NCBI GenBank assembly: GCA_017745235.1
Contig: JAGHZU010000004.1
Location: 1 to 64,000 of the forward strand
Origin: Caulobacter sp.
GTDB taxonomy: Bacteria > Pseudomonadota > Alphaproteobacteria > Caulobacterales > Caulobacteraceae
DNA length: 64,000 bases
Reading direction: 5' to 3'
Both the position numbers and the translations under genes were made by a program. Position 1 is the stretch's first letter. Each line of letters opens with the position of its first letter. Positions 9,414 to 22,602 of the stretch are shown here, one piece after another. The notes beneath the pieces are model-generated. The model was not told the origin of the DNA. It made no database searches and worked only from the letters and a program-made list of their open reading frames with translations.

Positions 9414-9486
9414 GACGGAAGCTCCTTCGCGTCGATGGGCGCTTCGGGGTCTGTCCCCTCGGCCCGGGAGAGGTGGCGAACGAGGC

Positions 9487-10524
9487 TCAGGCCGCGCCCA
9501 GGAAATGCTCAAGGATGTGGAAGTGGTCCTCGAAGAGATGGCCACGCATCCGCCGGGCCTCGGCCACCGGCGTCCAGCGGGCGCGGGCCGCGTCGTCGCC
9601 CCCGCGCACCGCCGGCAGGCCTCCGACCGGGAACTCGAAATGGAAGGCGTGGGTGATGGTGCGGCCACGCAGCGAACGGTCCGGGTGGTCGAACACGCAC
9701 TGCCCCTTCAGCCCCCCGCGCAACACGGGCGCGGGCAGCTTCAGCCGCGTCTCCTCGCGTAGCTCACGAACGGCGGCGTCGAGCACGGTCTCTCGTGGGT
9801 TGACGAAGCCGCCAGGTAGCGCCCAAAGCCCCTTGCCCGGTTGGGCCTTGCGCTTGACTAGCAGCACATGACCGGAATGCACGACGACGGCGTCGGCTGT
9901 AACGAAGGTGGGCGCATAGGGCGCGGCGGCCCAGGCCGCCTTGTAGGCCTCTACATGGGCGAACTCGTCCGCCACCCGGGCATAGGCCTCAGTGGTGCGG
10001 AAAGCCTGGATCATACCGAGGACCGGCGCTGGCACATTGGCCTCAAGCAAGTGCAGCGCCCCCGCATCCTGGGCAAACAGGTGGCGGCGCAGGTCGGTGG
10101 CCGACAGCATGGCCGTCTGGTCCACGTCGATCAGCGCCCACTGCGGGAAGGCTTGCAGATAGTAGCTGGTGGCGTCCTTCTCGTGGCCGATCAGGGCGAC
10201 CGGCGCATCAACCGCCCCGCCGTCCTCGGCGATCGCGGCGGCGACGCTGTCCTGCACGTCGCCAATCCAGGCGGTCTCGTTGTAGAGGTGGTCGACGAGG
10301 GGGCGGATGATCAGCCGCTTGGCCTCGTCGCCCAGCGCGGCGCGGATCATCACGGCGCGTTCTTCGAAGGTCCAAGGGTTGCGGGCGCTGCGGGGGGCTT
10401 CGGCCGAGCCGATCAGAACGATCACGCGGGGCGCTTCGGCAAGCGCACGGCGGATGACCGACAGATGCCCTAGATGAAAGGGCTCGAACCGCCCGATATA
10501 GGCGACATAGGCGTAACGCATCAT
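9487..10524 (-). CDS. Bifunctional NMN adenylyltransferase / Nudix hydrolase
   Basis: A 345-residue fusion. Residues 1-185 are an NadM-type nucleotidyltransferase with YIGRFEPFHLGH near the start and LSATDLRRHL in place of the ISSTxIR loop. Residues 200-345 are a Nudix domain with the box GFVNPRETVLDAAVRELREET; the usual final glycine of the box is arginine. The first domain converts NMN and ATP to NAD; the Nudix half of characterised homologues hydrolyses ADP-ribose. It lies upstream of the NAMPT gene on the same strand. The start could be either of two adjacent ATG codons (10524 or 10521). Confidence 0.9.
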   Translation of the reverse strand: MMRYAYVAYIGRFEPFHLGHLSVIRRALAEAPRVIVLIGSAEAPRSARNPWTFEERAVMIRAALGDEAKRLIIRPLVDHLYNETAWIGDVQDSVAAAIAEDGGAVDAPVALIGHEKDATSYYLQAFPQWALIDVDQTAMLSATDLRRHLFAQDAGALHLLEANVPAPVLGMIQAFRTTEAYARVADEFAHVEAYKAAWAAAPYAPTFVTADAVVVHSGHVLLVKRKAQPGKGLWALPGGFVNPRETVLDAAVRELREETRLKLPAPVLRGGLKGQCVFDHPDRSLRGRTITHAFHFEFPVGGLPAVRGGDDAARARWTPVAEARRMRGHLFEDHFHILEHFLGAA

Positions 10525-10572
10525 GAGGCTCCCTCATGCTATGAGCGTCCGGTCTCCCCGGACGCGCTCAAG

Positions 10573-11247
10573 CTAGAGCGACGCCGGATCCGGCGCAATC
10601 CCTGATCGAGCCCTTCTCAACTTTCCTGGCGTGAGGCCCGTCAGCGCCAGGATCGAGCGGGTCATGTGGGCCTGGTCGGCGAAGCCGCAATCGGCGGCGA
10701 TGCGCACCAGGTCCCGGCCGGGATCGGCCAGGGCCTCCAGTGCGCGATGGGCGCGCGCCGTGGCCCGGAAACGCGCCGCCGTGACACCGAACTGCTGCTG
10801 GAAGCCGCGCGCGACGCTGCCGGGATGCAGGCCCATGCCATGCGCCCACTCGGCGATCGCCAGATCCGGGTCGGCCAGCAGCCGCCTCGCCAGCAGATCG
10901 GGCCAATCTTCGTCGGTCGCCGCAGCCACGACGAACGCTTCCGCCAAGGCGAGAGCGGCCTCGACCGGGTCGTCCGGCGCCAGCCGGGCCAACAGGTCCG
11001 GATCGGCGCAACGGCCCCTTGCCGTCGCGGCCAGGCCTTCAGGCAAGGGCAGGACCAGCACCTGGGCGCCGCGTCCGTCGATCCTGTCCAGATGGCTTTC
11101 GAACGGGCGATGCAGGATCACATCGCCGGCCTCCACGCGATGGCGGCCCGTATCGCCCGCCTCGACATAGCCGCCCGCCAGCACCACGGCGGCGAAACCA
11201 TGGTCGTGCCGATGGCGCGCCAGCCATTCGTCCGGCGGATGCAGCAT
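10573..11247 (-). CDS. AraC family transcriptional regulator
   Basis: A 224-residue protein. The N-terminal half is a small cupin-like sensor (RHRHDHGFAAVVLAGGYVEAGDTGRHRVEAGDVILHRPF) and the C-terminal half is an AraC-type double helix-turn-helix (GVTAARFRATARAHRALEAL...DLVRIAADCGFADQAHMTRSI...LTGLTPGKLRR). The open frame continues upstream of the ATG for about 25 codons with protein-like composition but no standard start codon, so the true start is a little uncertain. It lies 48 bases behind the NAD salvage genes' upstream end on the same strand, but its target is unknown. Confidence 0.85.
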   Translation of the reverse strand: MLHPPDEWLARHRHDHGFAAVVLAGGYVEAGDTGRHRVEAGDVILHRPFESHLDRIDGRGAQVLVLPLPEGLAATARGRCADPDLLARLAPDDPVEAALALAEAFVVAAATDEDWPDLLARRLLADPDLAIAEWAHGMGLHPGSVARGFQQQFGVTAARFRATARAHRALEALADPGRDLVRIAADCGFADQAHMTRSILALTGLTPGKLRRARSGIAPDPASL

Positions 11248-11382
11248 GCGCCCGGACTCGACGGCGCGGACGGACGGAGGAAGCCAGGCCAGTGAAGCGA
11301 TCTCAGCGGATGTGAATTCACTTCAATACCACCGTTCGGCTGCGATGTTAGGCAGACGGCTCCCCCTTTATGAAGGCCGCCG

Positions 11383-13224
11383 ATGTTCCTGCCGCTGCTC
11401 CTCGCTTCCGCCGCCACGCCCGCCATCTGCGCGGCGGACGCTCCGCCGGCTGCGGTGTTCGCCGCCAACCAAGCCCAGGTATTGGGCCGCGGTGAGCCCA
11501 AGGCCGTCACCCTGGTCGTGCGCCGGACCTATGTCGGCCAGGGCCTGACGGGCGAATTCGCGACGACGCTGGACACCGGCACGGGCGCCTTCGTCGAGCG
11601 CTACAGCCTGGGCCCCTCGACCGGGGCCGGCGCCTATGACGGCCATACGACCTGGATGCAGGACCCGACCGGCGCCGTCACGCCTCAGGCCGGCGGCGAC
11701 CGACCGGCCCTCTCCGTCAACCAGGCCTATCGCAACGCCGACCTGTGGTGGCGCCCCGACGGGGGCGGCGCGAGCGTCCAATCGCTGGGCGTCGAACCCG
11801 AGGGTCGTCATCTGAAGATCACCCCGGTCGGGGGCAAACCGTTCGAGGCCTGGTTCGACTGCGCCAGCGCCCATCTGGTCCGCATGCGCGAGGTCCAGGG
11901 CTTCACCACGTTCGACTATCGTTATGGCGATTTCGTCCGCGACCAGGGTCGCGCCCTGCCTGGAACGGTGACGATCGACGATGGCGGCGGCGAGGGCAGT
12001 CGCCAGGTGCTGACCCTGGCCAGCGTTGCTCGGGAGCCGACCAGGCCCGCTTCGGCCTACGCCCTGACCGCGGGCGCGCCGAAGGATTGGATCCTGCCGC
12101 CGGAGGGCCGGGTGACCGTGCCGTTCCGTCTGGCCAACAACCACATCTTCGTCGACGCCAAGGTCGACGGCCGCGGGCCTTTCCCGTTCCTGGTCGACAC
12201 CGGCGGCCACGGCATCCTGACTTCGCCGACGGTGGCGGCCCTGGACCTGAAGTCGGTCGGCGACATGCCCTCGGGCGGCGCCGGCGAGGCCCGCGCCTCC
12301 AGCGGCTACGTCAAGGTCGGGCGGCTGGAGGTGGGCGGCATGGCCATGACAGGCCAGACGATGCTGAAGCTCGACTTCAGTCCCAAGCCGGTCGAGGGCT
12401 TCCAGGTCGGCGGCATGCTGGGCTTCGAAATGTTCCGCCGCTTCGTCACCGTGATCGACTACGAGCGCGGCGAGATGACCCTGATCGATCCGGCCGGGTT
12501 CGGTGAAGCCGAGAGGGGGCGGGCGGGCGTGGCCGTGCCGTTCCGGTTCTACGACCACCTGCCCCAGGTGGACGGTCTTGTGGGCGATGCGCCCGCCCGG
12601 CTCGATATCGACACCGGCTCGCGCAGCGAAGTCACCCTCACCCGCCCCTTCGTCGAGCGGGCTCGGCTGCGGGAGGCCTATCCCGGCGGCGTGACGGCGG
12701 TGGACGGCTGGGGCGTAGGCGGACCCGCACGGTCCTACGTCACGCGGGTGCGGTCGCTGAACCTTGGACCGGTGAAGGTGGACACGCCGGTGGCTGGCCT
12801 GGCGACCCAATCCAAGGGCGTATTCACCGACGAGAACTTCGAGGGCAACGTCGGCAGCGGCCTGCTGAAGCGCTTCGTGGTCACCTTCGACTACGATCGC
12901 CAGATCATGTACCTGCGCCCGATCGCTTCTCCGGGCGCAGACGTGGGCGTGTTCGACCGCTGCGGTTGCTGGCTGAACCTGGCCGACCACGGCTTCGAGA
13001 TCAAGGACGTGGCCACCGGCGGTCCGGCCGAGGCGGCGGGGCTGAAGGTCGGCGACGTGGTCACGGCCATCGACAATCGGCCGGCGTCGGCGGTGTCGCT
13101 GTCGGACGCCCGGGCCTTCTTTCGGACCGCGCCGGTCGGCAGGCCCGTGAAGGTCGACTACCTGCGGGCGGGCGCGCCGGCCAGCGTGGCGGTGACCCCT
13201 CGCGACCAGCTCACGGCGCGGTAG
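11383..13224 (+). CDS. Secreted aspartyl-protease-like protein with PDZ domain
   Basis: A 613-residue protein with a probable signal peptide (MFLPLLLASAATPAICA|A). Residues about 30-230 form an unassigned domain; two retropepsin-like aspartyl domains follow, with VDTGG at residues 271-275 and IDTGS at 409-413, and a PDZ domain occupies about 515-605 (LADHGFEIKDVATGGPAEAAGLKVGDVVTAIDN). A third DTG occurs in the N-terminal domain near residue 64. Two such domains in one chain could form an internal pseudo-dimer active site. The first motif lacks the usual A/S after DTG. Activity and substrate are inference only. It is a monocistronic gene. Confidence 0.75.
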   Translation: MFLPLLLASAATPAICAADAPPAAVFAANQAQVLGRGEPKAVTLVVRRTYVGQGLTGEFATTLDTGTGAFVERYSLGPSTGAGAYDGHTTWMQDPTGAVTPQAGGDRPALSVNQAYRNADLWWRPDGGGASVQSLGVEPEGRHLKITPVGGKPFEAWFDCASAHLVRMREVQGFTTFDYRYGDFVRDQGRALPGTVTIDDGGGEGSRQVLTLASVAREPTRPASAYALTAGAPKDWILPPEGRVTVPFRLANNHIFVDAKVDGRGPFPFLVDTGGHGILTSPTVAALDLKSVGDMPSGGAGEARASSGYVKVGRLEVGGMAMTGQTMLKLDFSPKPVEGFQVGGMLGFEMFRRFVTVIDYERGEMTLIDPAGFGEAERGRAGVAVPFRFYDHLPQVDGLVGDAPARLDIDTGSRSEVTLTRPFVERARLREAYPGGVTAVDGWGVGGPARSYVTRVRSLNLGPVKVDTPVAGLATQSKGVFTDENFEGNVGSGLLKRFVVTFDYDRQIMYLRPIASPGADVGVFDRCGCWLNLADHGFEIKDVATGGPAEAAGLKVGDVVTAIDNRPASAVSLSDARAFFRTAPVGRPVKVDYLRAGAPASVAVTPRDQLTAR

Positions 13225-13232
13225 CCCAACGC

Positions 13233-13262
13233 CGCTCATCCCCGCGCAGGCGAGAATGAGCG
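13233..13262. repeat. Palindrome between convergent genes
   Basis: The 7-bp arms CGCTCAT (13233-13239) and ATGAGCG (13256-13262) enclose CCCCGCGCAGGCGAGA. It sits between the convergent ends of the aspartyl-protease gene and alaS. It may serve as a bidirectional transcription stop or be a degenerate member of a dispersed REP-like family; there is no strong T tract. Confidence 0.4.
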
Positions 13263-13276
13263 AGCCGGGCGATGGA

Positions 13277-15925
<2,649 letters not shown>

Positions 15926-16073
15926 CGGCGTCTCGGATGTTCCGTACTCAAGTCCGGTCGAACCGGAAGTCGGCGCTGCATAGCGCGGTTTCAGGAATTG
16001 TGGAAACCGAGTCGCGGCGACGAAGCTGCGGACGACGCGAAAACCCGGCGCATGAGGTGCGAGCTGATAGGCT

Positions 16074-16853
16074 CTACGCCGCCCTTGCGTCCGGATCACC
16101 TGGATGGCGGCCCGCGCGCTGCGGCAACACGACGATCAAGGCCAGGATGGCCGCGGCCAGGACGGCCGAAGCCAGGGGGCGGCTGAAGGCCAATCCGCCG
16201 TGCGCCACGGGCTTGTCGAGGAAGTCGCCGATCGTCGCGCCCAGGGGCCGGGTCAGGACGAAGGCGGCCCAGAACAGCAATACGCGATTGACGCGACCGG
16301 AAGCGTGGAGAACCGCCACCGCCGCCAATAGCAGGCCGAAGACGAAGGCCGCGCCGACATAGCCCATCCCGCCGGTGTCCGCCGCCCAATCGCCCAGCGC
16401 GGTGCCCAGCGTCTGGGACAGGGTGATGGTCGCCCAGTAGAAGCCTTCGGCTTTCGGCGTGCTGACAGTGTCGGCCGAGACCTCGCCCAAGGCCAGCCGC
16501 CAGACGGCGAGGCACGCCACCACCGACCCCAGCAGCAGCGCCGCGCCTCCGGCATAGCCCAAGCCCACGGACCGGGTGACCCAGTCGGCCATGGTCGTTC
16601 CGGCAGTCGTCGAGGCGATAATCGTCGCCCAGTAGAGAAGCGGTTGGAACCGCTTGGCCGCGATCTGCGAGGCGACGAGACCGACCAGCAGAGCCACGAA
16701 GACCCCGGAGCTGACCAGATAGCCGAGGTCCATGGACATGCTGACCGTATCGCCGCCTGTTTCGCCCAAGGTGGTCGCGAGGATCTTGATGACCCAGAAT
16801 CCCAGGGTCACCGCTGGAACCTTGCTGAGTTCGTCCCGCTGCCGTTCGGTCAC
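16074..16853 (-). CDS. DUF347/COG4705 membrane protein with four repeats
   Basis: A 259-residue membrane protein built of four copies of a two-helix unit. Each copy carries a tryptophan or aromatic followed by TLG/TTAG-xxx-[57 protein letters not shown] and [18 protein letters not shown]. This is the DUF347 repeat, for which no function is established. The start is the GTG at 16853, preceded by GAGGGGAGA; the longer frame to 17030 has no such site and runs through non-conserved sequence. The acidic residues buried in repeated helices suggest a transporter or ion-binding role, which is inference. Confidence 0.8.
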   Translation of the reverse strand: MTERQRDELSKVPAVTLGFWVIKILATTLGETGGDTVSMSMDLGYLVSSGVFVALLVGLVASQIAAKRFQPLLYWATIIASTTAGTTMADWVTRSVGLGYAGGAALLLGSVVACLAVWRLALGEVSADTVSTPKAEGFYWATITLSQTLGTALGDWAADTGGMGYVGAAFVFGLLLAAVAVLHASGRVNRVLLFWAAFVLTRPLGATIGDFLDKPVAHGGLAFSRPLASAVLAAAILALIVVLPQRAGRHPGDPDARAA

Positions 16854-17049
16854 GATGTCTCCCCTCGACTCGCTGCCCGCCCAGGAGGCGCGTCGTCGGA
16901 GCCTCGCACGAGCCCAGAGAGGTTGCGAAGCGAAGACCCTTGCCGACGCCGCCCCAAGGAGCGTCCCACCACGAAACTTACAGAAGGTGTCACGGACATG
17001 TCCGAACACCTGCCCTGAATGTCCTCCCATTCGGCATAGGGGAGGATCA

Positions 17050-17086
17050 AACGAAATCGGGCGCCTGGCATGGGGTCCAGGCGCCC
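17050..17086 (-). terminator. recA terminator
   Basis: A perfect 10-bp stem (17059-17068 with 17077-17086) lies downstream of recA on the minus strand and is followed there by GATTTCGTTT. The remaining 16854-17173 interval holds no gene I can support. Confidence 0.7.
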
Positions 17087-17173
17087 GGGGATCGCGGCCA
17101 GCCGTGGCGGTGAAGCGCGGCGGGCGTTAAGGCGGGGTCGCCCGCAACGGGCGGCGGCCGCGAAACTGCAAGG

Positions 17174-18244
<1,071 letters not shown>

Positions 18245-18348
18245 TGAACGGGCCCCTTATTCCATGATTCCGACCGTCGAACCGGAGGTTCGCGTCCGGC
18301 GCGCCGATCCGCCTGTGGAATGATTAATGCGTACATGCTTTGTTCTTT

Positions 18349-18363
18349 GTTCGCAAGTTGTTC
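18349..18363 (-). promoter_or_regulatory. SOS box (LexA site) of recA
   Basis: GTTC at 18349-18352, seven bases, then GTTC at 18360-18363 is an exact match to the alphaproteobacterial LexA operator GTTC-N7-GTTC. A third GTTC at 18342-18345 sits three bases away. The site lies in the 301-base gap between recA and the divergent EAL gene, about 105 bases upstream of recA. Confidence 0.85.
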
Positions 18364-18545
18364 TTTTACTCTGACGGATGAATGCGACAGAAACGGTCGT
18401 CTCGGTTTCCAGGGCGAAGGCCATCCCCGGGAGTTGAGCCAAACAACCATCACGCGCACAGGCGGGGGCCGTATGCGACATACCAACGCAGGCGAAACCG
18501 TCGCCGAACCTCTTCGCCGCAACTGCTCCTTAAGCACGAGGCGGC

Positions 18546-20183
18546 ATGCTGGCCCTCCTCCGGGGGTACATCGTCTTGTCCATCGATCCGCGCCGCCTTT
18601 TGGGGCTGGCCTTCGCCAGCGCCGACCTGCTTCTCGAACTCGACAAAGGCCGGGTGGTCCTGGCCCTGGGCGCGGCCCAGAGGATCATGGGGCAGGACGA
18701 GCGCACCCTGACCGGGCGCGTCTGGCGCGATCTGTTCACGGCCGCCGACCGCCCCCTGATCGATTCCGTGACCGAGGCGCTTAAGGATGGTCGCCGACGC
18801 GGTCCGCTGACCGTGCGCCTGGCCGGCGAGGCCGAGCGCCACGTCGGCCTGACCCTGCGCGCCCTGCCCGAGAACGGCGGCCGCGTCTCGGTCTCGGTCA
18901 ACGCCGCCCCCGCCCCGGCCGGCGGGCTGGACGCCACGGGCCTGCGCTCGCGCGAGAACTTCGAGGACATCGCCCGCGGCCTGTTCGAGGCCGCCCAGGT
19001 CACGGGCCTGGAGCTGGAACTGGCCATGGTCGATTTCGCGGGGCTGGAATGCCTGCGCGAGCAACTGTCGCCGCGCGAGGCTCATGCCCTGGAAGTGAAA
19101 CTGGCCGGTGCGGTGCGGGCCGAGTCGCACGCGGGAGGCCTGGCCACCCGTCTGTCGACCGAACGCTTCGCCCTGGTGCGCACCAAGGTCGACGAGAACG
19201 ACGACATGGCGCAGCGGCTGAAGCTGGCCACCTCGCTGGAGACTTCGGCTCACGTCGTGCCTCTGGACGGTGCGGTGGCTCCGTCGCGCGGCCTGAAAGC
19301 CCTGCGCTACGCCCTGGACGATTTCCTGCGCGAGGGATTGAAGGAGACGCCGCCCCAGACGCTTTCGGAGGCCATGAACCGGTCGGTCAAGCGCACCCTG
19401 GTGCGGGCCGGCGCTTTGGGCGTAGCGGTCAGCCAGCGCCGCTTCACCCTGGCCTATCAGCCGGTGGTCGACCTGAAGACCGGCGTGGCCCACCACCACG
19501 AGGCCCTGGTGCGCTTCGAGGACGGCGGCAGCCCCTTCGCCCTGATCCGAATGGCGGAAGAGTTCGACCTGATCGAGGAACTGGACCACGCCATCGCCGA
19601 GACGGCGGTCAAGCGCCTGGTCGCCGACCGCTCGGGCGAGGTGCGGCTGGCCGTCAACGTCTCGGGCCGCACGATCGTCAACGAGACCTTTGTCGAGCAC
19701 ATCGACCGACTGCTGGCCCGCAACGCCCCGGCCCGCAACCGGCTGATCTTCGAGATCACCGAGACCAGCGCCATCGACGACCTTCCGCGGGCCAACCGCC
19801 ACATCCAGGCGCTGCGGGGCATGGGCTCGATGGTGTGCCTGGACGACTTCGGGGCGGGCGCTTCGTCGTTCGCCTACCTGCAGGAACTGAGCCTGGACAT
19901 CGTCAAGATCGATGGCCGCTATGTGCGCGAACTGGCCGGCAACGGTCGCGACGGAGCCATGGTCCGGCGCCTGGTGGAACTGTGCCGGGACCTGAAAATC
20001 CGAACCGTGGCCGAAATGGTCGAGACGCCGGAAGTCGAGGACGTGGTCCGCAAGGCGGGCGTCGACTTCGCCCAAGGCTGGCTGTTCGGCAAGCCCGCCG
20101 ACCAGCCGCAGCCGGCCCCGAAGGCCAGCGCCCCGGTCACCCCCGCCGCTCGGCGCGCGGGGGTTTCCGAAGGCTGGGGCTAG
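18546..20183 (+). CDS. EAL-domain c-di-GMP phosphodiesterase with PAS-like N-terminus
   Basis: A 545-residue cytoplasmic protein. Residues about 10-110 resemble a PAS sensor; 130-280 are a poorly conserved region that may be a remnant GGDEF-like fold; about 290-520 are a complete EAL domain. The catalytic signature is intact: HHEALVRF (the EAL motif), LAVNVSG, IFEITET, CLDDFGAG, VKIDG, AEMVET and QGWLFGKP. It should therefore hydrolyse c-di-GMP. A proline/alanine-rich tail ends the protein. The ATG at 18546 has a weak GAGGCGG ahead; a TTG at 18576 with a GGGGG tract upstream is an alternative. It is divergent from recA and shares its upstream region. Confidence 0.88.
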   Translation: MLALLRGYIVLSIDPRRLLGLAFASADLLLELDKGRVVLALGAAQRIMGQDERTLTGRVWRDLFTAADRPLIDSVTEALKDGRRRGPLTVRLAGEAERHVGLTLRALPENGGRVSVSVNAAPAPAGGLDATGLRSRENFEDIARGLFEAAQVTGLELELAMVDFAGLECLREQLSPREAHALEVKLAGAVRAESHAGGLATRLSTERFALVRTKVDENDDMAQRLKLATSLETSAHVVPLDGAVAPSRGLKALRYALDDFLREGLKETPPQTLSEAMNRSVKRTLVRAGALGVAVSQRRFTLAYQPVVDLKTGVAHHHEALVRFEDGGSPFALIRMAEEFDLIEELDHAIAETAVKRLVADRSGEVRLAVNVSGRTIVNETFVEHIDRLLARNAPARNRLIFEITETSAIDDLPRANRHIQALRGMGSMVCLDDFGAGASSFAYLQELSLDIVKIDGRYVRELAGNGRDGAMVRRLVELCRDLKIRTVAEMVETPEVEDVVRKAGVDFAQGWLFGKPADQPQPAPKASAPVTPAARRAGVSEGWG

Positions 20184-20187
20184 ATCC

Positions 20188-22020
20188 CTACTTCGTTGCT
20201 TTGACGCGGGCGATGTAGTCGTCGACCACCTTGTCCAGAACCACCAGCGGCGTCATGCCCGACAGCAGGCCCGCGTCGTGGAACTGCTTGATGTCGAACT
20301 TCTTGCCCAGCGCCTTGCGGGCGCGTTCGCGGGCGCGCAGCCAGGTGATCTTGCCGATCATGTAGCTGCAGGCCTGGCCCGGCCAGACGACGTAGCGTTC
20401 GATCTCGGTGATCGTGCCGCTTTCCTCGTCCCCCATGGTCTCGGCCATGTACTTCACGGCCTGCTCACGGCTCCACTTCTTGTAGTGCATGCCGCTGTCG
20501 ACCACGAGACGCACGGCGCGGAACAGGGCGTCGTGCAGCATGCCGATGTGGCCGCGCGGGTCGTTCTTGTAGATGCCCATCTCGACGGCGAGCTGCTCGG
20601 AATAGAGCGCCCAGCCCTCGGTGTAGCCCGAATTGCCGATGGTCTTGCGGATCAGCGGCAGGCCCTTGGCTTCGTTCGACAACGACAGTTGCAGGTGGTG
20701 CCCTGGAACGCCCTCGTGCACCGTCAGGGTGGTGAGGGTGTATTTGGCCTGCTCCTTGGTGTCGCGCAGGTTGATCCAGTAGATGCCCGGCCGCTTGCCG
20801 TCGAGCGAAGGCGAGTTGTAGTAGCCGCCCGGCGCGCCGGCCTCGATGGCCTTGGGCACCCGGCGGATCTCGAGCGGCGCCTTGGGCAGCTGTCCGAAAT
20901 AGGCCGGCAGCTGCTTCTCGATCCACTTGGCCTTCTCGTTCAGGTCGCGGATCAGCTGTTCCTTGGCCGGATCGGTGTTGTCATAGATATCCTTGCCCAG
21001 CTCGGCCATCCGCTCGCCGACCGTGCCTTTCGTCATGCCGATGCTCTTGAACAGCTTGTCCGCCTCGGCCGAGATCGACTTCACCAGGTCCAGGCCCAAC
21101 TGGTGGATCTCGTCCGGCGTCAGGGTCGAGGTCGTGTAGTTCTTCAACGACACGGCGTAGTAGTCGCCGCCGTCCTTCAGACGCCACACGCCGGCGTCGT
21201 GGGTGGCCTTGGGCCGCGCGCCTTCCAGCAGGGCGATCTGGCGCTTGAGGGCCGGCAGGACCGAGTTCTCGTAGATCTTGGTCGCCTCGCCGGCCCAGTC
21301 GCCGGCGATGTTCTTTTCCTTTGTGCGGCGAGCCACCGACAGAACCAGCGGGGCCTCGGCCACCGGCGTGCCGGCGAAGGCCTTCATCTGCACCAGGGCC
21401 TTGTCGATGATGAAGTCGGGCGGGATCACGCCGTCGGCGTAGTCGCGCTGGGCGATCGCCGTCTCCTGGTCCATCAGGCGGGCGAAGGCCTCCATCCGCG
21501 ACAGGTAGGCGTCGGCGTCTTCCTTGGTCTCGATAGTGTGCTGGGTGTCGAGGAAGTCGGGATACGACTGGTACGATCCCGTCAACTGGCTCAGGACGTA
21601 GGGCGCTCCGGAGCCGCCGCCGGCGTAGGTGAACTTCGTGTTGCCCTCGTCCTGGACCGCCAGGGTGAATTCGACGGTGTCGTAGTTGACCACGTCCATG
21701 CCCGACAGGGCCTTGCGGTCGATCGCGCGCAGATCGGCCAGCTGCTGCCTGGTCTGGACGATCCCGGCGTCGATGGCCGCGAACGAGCGGTCGGCCAGCA
21801 GGCTCTTGGTCCAGGCCAGGTCGCCAGTGTCCAGGCCCAGGCTCGTGGCGGTTTCGGGCGACTGGCGCAGTTGCTTGGCCATGATCGCGTCGAACAGCGC
21901 GTTCAGCTTGGCGACCTCGCCCGAGGCGGCCGGCGCCCCCTGGGCTAGCGACAGGCCAGGCGCAGCGGCGGCCATGCCCACGGCGACGGTGGACAGCAGC
22001 ATCTGACGGCGATTTTGCAT
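20188..22020 (-). CDS. Exported DUF885 family metallo-hydrolase
   Basis: A 610-residue protein with a Tat-like or Sec signal (NRRQMLLSTVAVGMAAAAPGL, cleavage near SLA|QGAP). The DUF885 domain fills the rest and carries the HEGVPGHHLQLSL motif near residue 430, a gluzincin-like zinc site, with GYTEGWALYSEQLAVEMGIY behind it; both are family hallmarks. Members are thought to be periplasmic carboxypeptidase-like enzymes, though few are characterised. GGGGAGCC precedes the start. It is convergent with the EAL gene and stands alone. Confidence 0.8.
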   Translation of the reverse strand: MQNRRQMLLSTVAVGMAAAAPGLSLAQGAPAASGEVAKLNALFDAIMAKQLRQSPETATSLGLDTGDLAWTKSLLADRSFAAIDAGIVQTRQQLADLRAIDRKALSGMDVVNYDTVEFTLAVQDEGNTKFTYAGGGSGAPYVLSQLTGSYQSYPDFLDTQHTIETKEDADAYLSRMEAFARLMDQETAIAQRDYADGVIPPDFIIDKALVQMKAFAGTPVAEAPLVLSVARRTKEKNIAGDWAGEATKIYENSVLPALKRQIALLEGARPKATHDAGVWRLKDGGDYYAVSLKNYTTSTLTPDEIHQLGLDLVKSISAEADKLFKSIGMTKGTVGERMAELGKDIYDNTDPAKEQLIRDLNEKAKWIEKQLPAYFGQLPKAPLEIRRVPKAIEAGAPGGYYNSPSLDGKRPGIYWINLRDTKEQAKYTLTTLTVHEGVPGHHLQLSLSNEAKGLPLIRKTIGNSGYTEGWALYSEQLAVEMGIYKNDPRGHIGMLHDALFRAVRLVVDSGMHYKKWSREQAVKYMAETMGDEESGTITEIERYVVWPGQACSYMIGKITWLRARERARKALGKKFDIKQFHDAGLLSGMTPLVVLDKVVDDYIARVKATK

Positions 22021-22160
22021 GGTGGGCTCCCCTTCCCTCTGGATCTGGTTGCGAAAGGGGTAGAGGGGCTTGCCCGGCTCGGCAACCGGCGCGCAATTAA
22101 TTTCGCGTCATCTTGTGGCCAAGCGCACGTTTCGTGCGACTTCGCCCTCCGATCGAGGCT

Positions 22161-22538
22161 TCAGCTGAGCGTCACGAACAATTCGTTCTCGATCACCCAC
22201 TGGCCGGTGACCTTGCGCCAGGTGGCCAGATAATCACCCCGGGTGTCGGGAACGCCACGCGTGGTCCCCACCCAGGTTCCGTGCTCGGCCGCGCGGCCGC
22301 CCGTCGCGTCCAGTTCGATGCGGACGGTGGTGCGGACATAGGCCACGAAGGCCGGATCGGCGAACTGGCCGGCGAGGGCCGCGAGCACCTCCTCGCGGCC
22401 CAGGATCAGCGAGCCGTCACCGGCGATCACCTTGACGTCCGGCGCCAGGAACGGCGCCAGGCGGCCAGCGTCCTTCGCTGCGATCAGCTTGTTGGTCAGC
22501 TTGCGGCGGGCGGCGACGGCGTCCTGGGGCGTGGTCAT
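22161..22538 (-). CDS. SnoaL/NTF2-like small protein
   Basis: A 125-residue protein of the NTF2-like fold (LIAAKDAGRLAPFLAPDVKVIAGDGSLILGREEVLAALAGQF... then GTWVGTTRGVPDTRGDYLATWRKVTGQWVIENELFVTL). Such proteins of the DUF4440/SnoaL group include small isomerases, hydratases and proteins of unknown use. The ATG at 22538 is chosen because the earlier frame start at 22625 would overlap the divergent acetyltransferase gene and adds a non-conserved leader. No operon partner; function not predictable. Confidence 0.7.
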   Translation of the reverse strand: MTTPQDAVAARRKLTNKLIAAKDAGRLAPFLAPDVKVIAGDGSLILGREEVLAALAGQFADPAFVAYVRTTVRIELDATGGRAAEHGTWVGTTRGVPDTRGDYLATWRKVTGQWVIENELFVTLS

Positions 22539-22602
22539 GGTCGGGGTCCGTGGCGGGAAGGCCCGTCCGGTATAGGCTGACCAGGCAACACGCGGGAAGC
22601 CG

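Noticed and set aside
11368..13239. 623-codon minus-strand frame over the aspartyl-protease gene
   Set aside because: Antisense shadow; the plus-strand protein has clear DTG and PDZ motifs.
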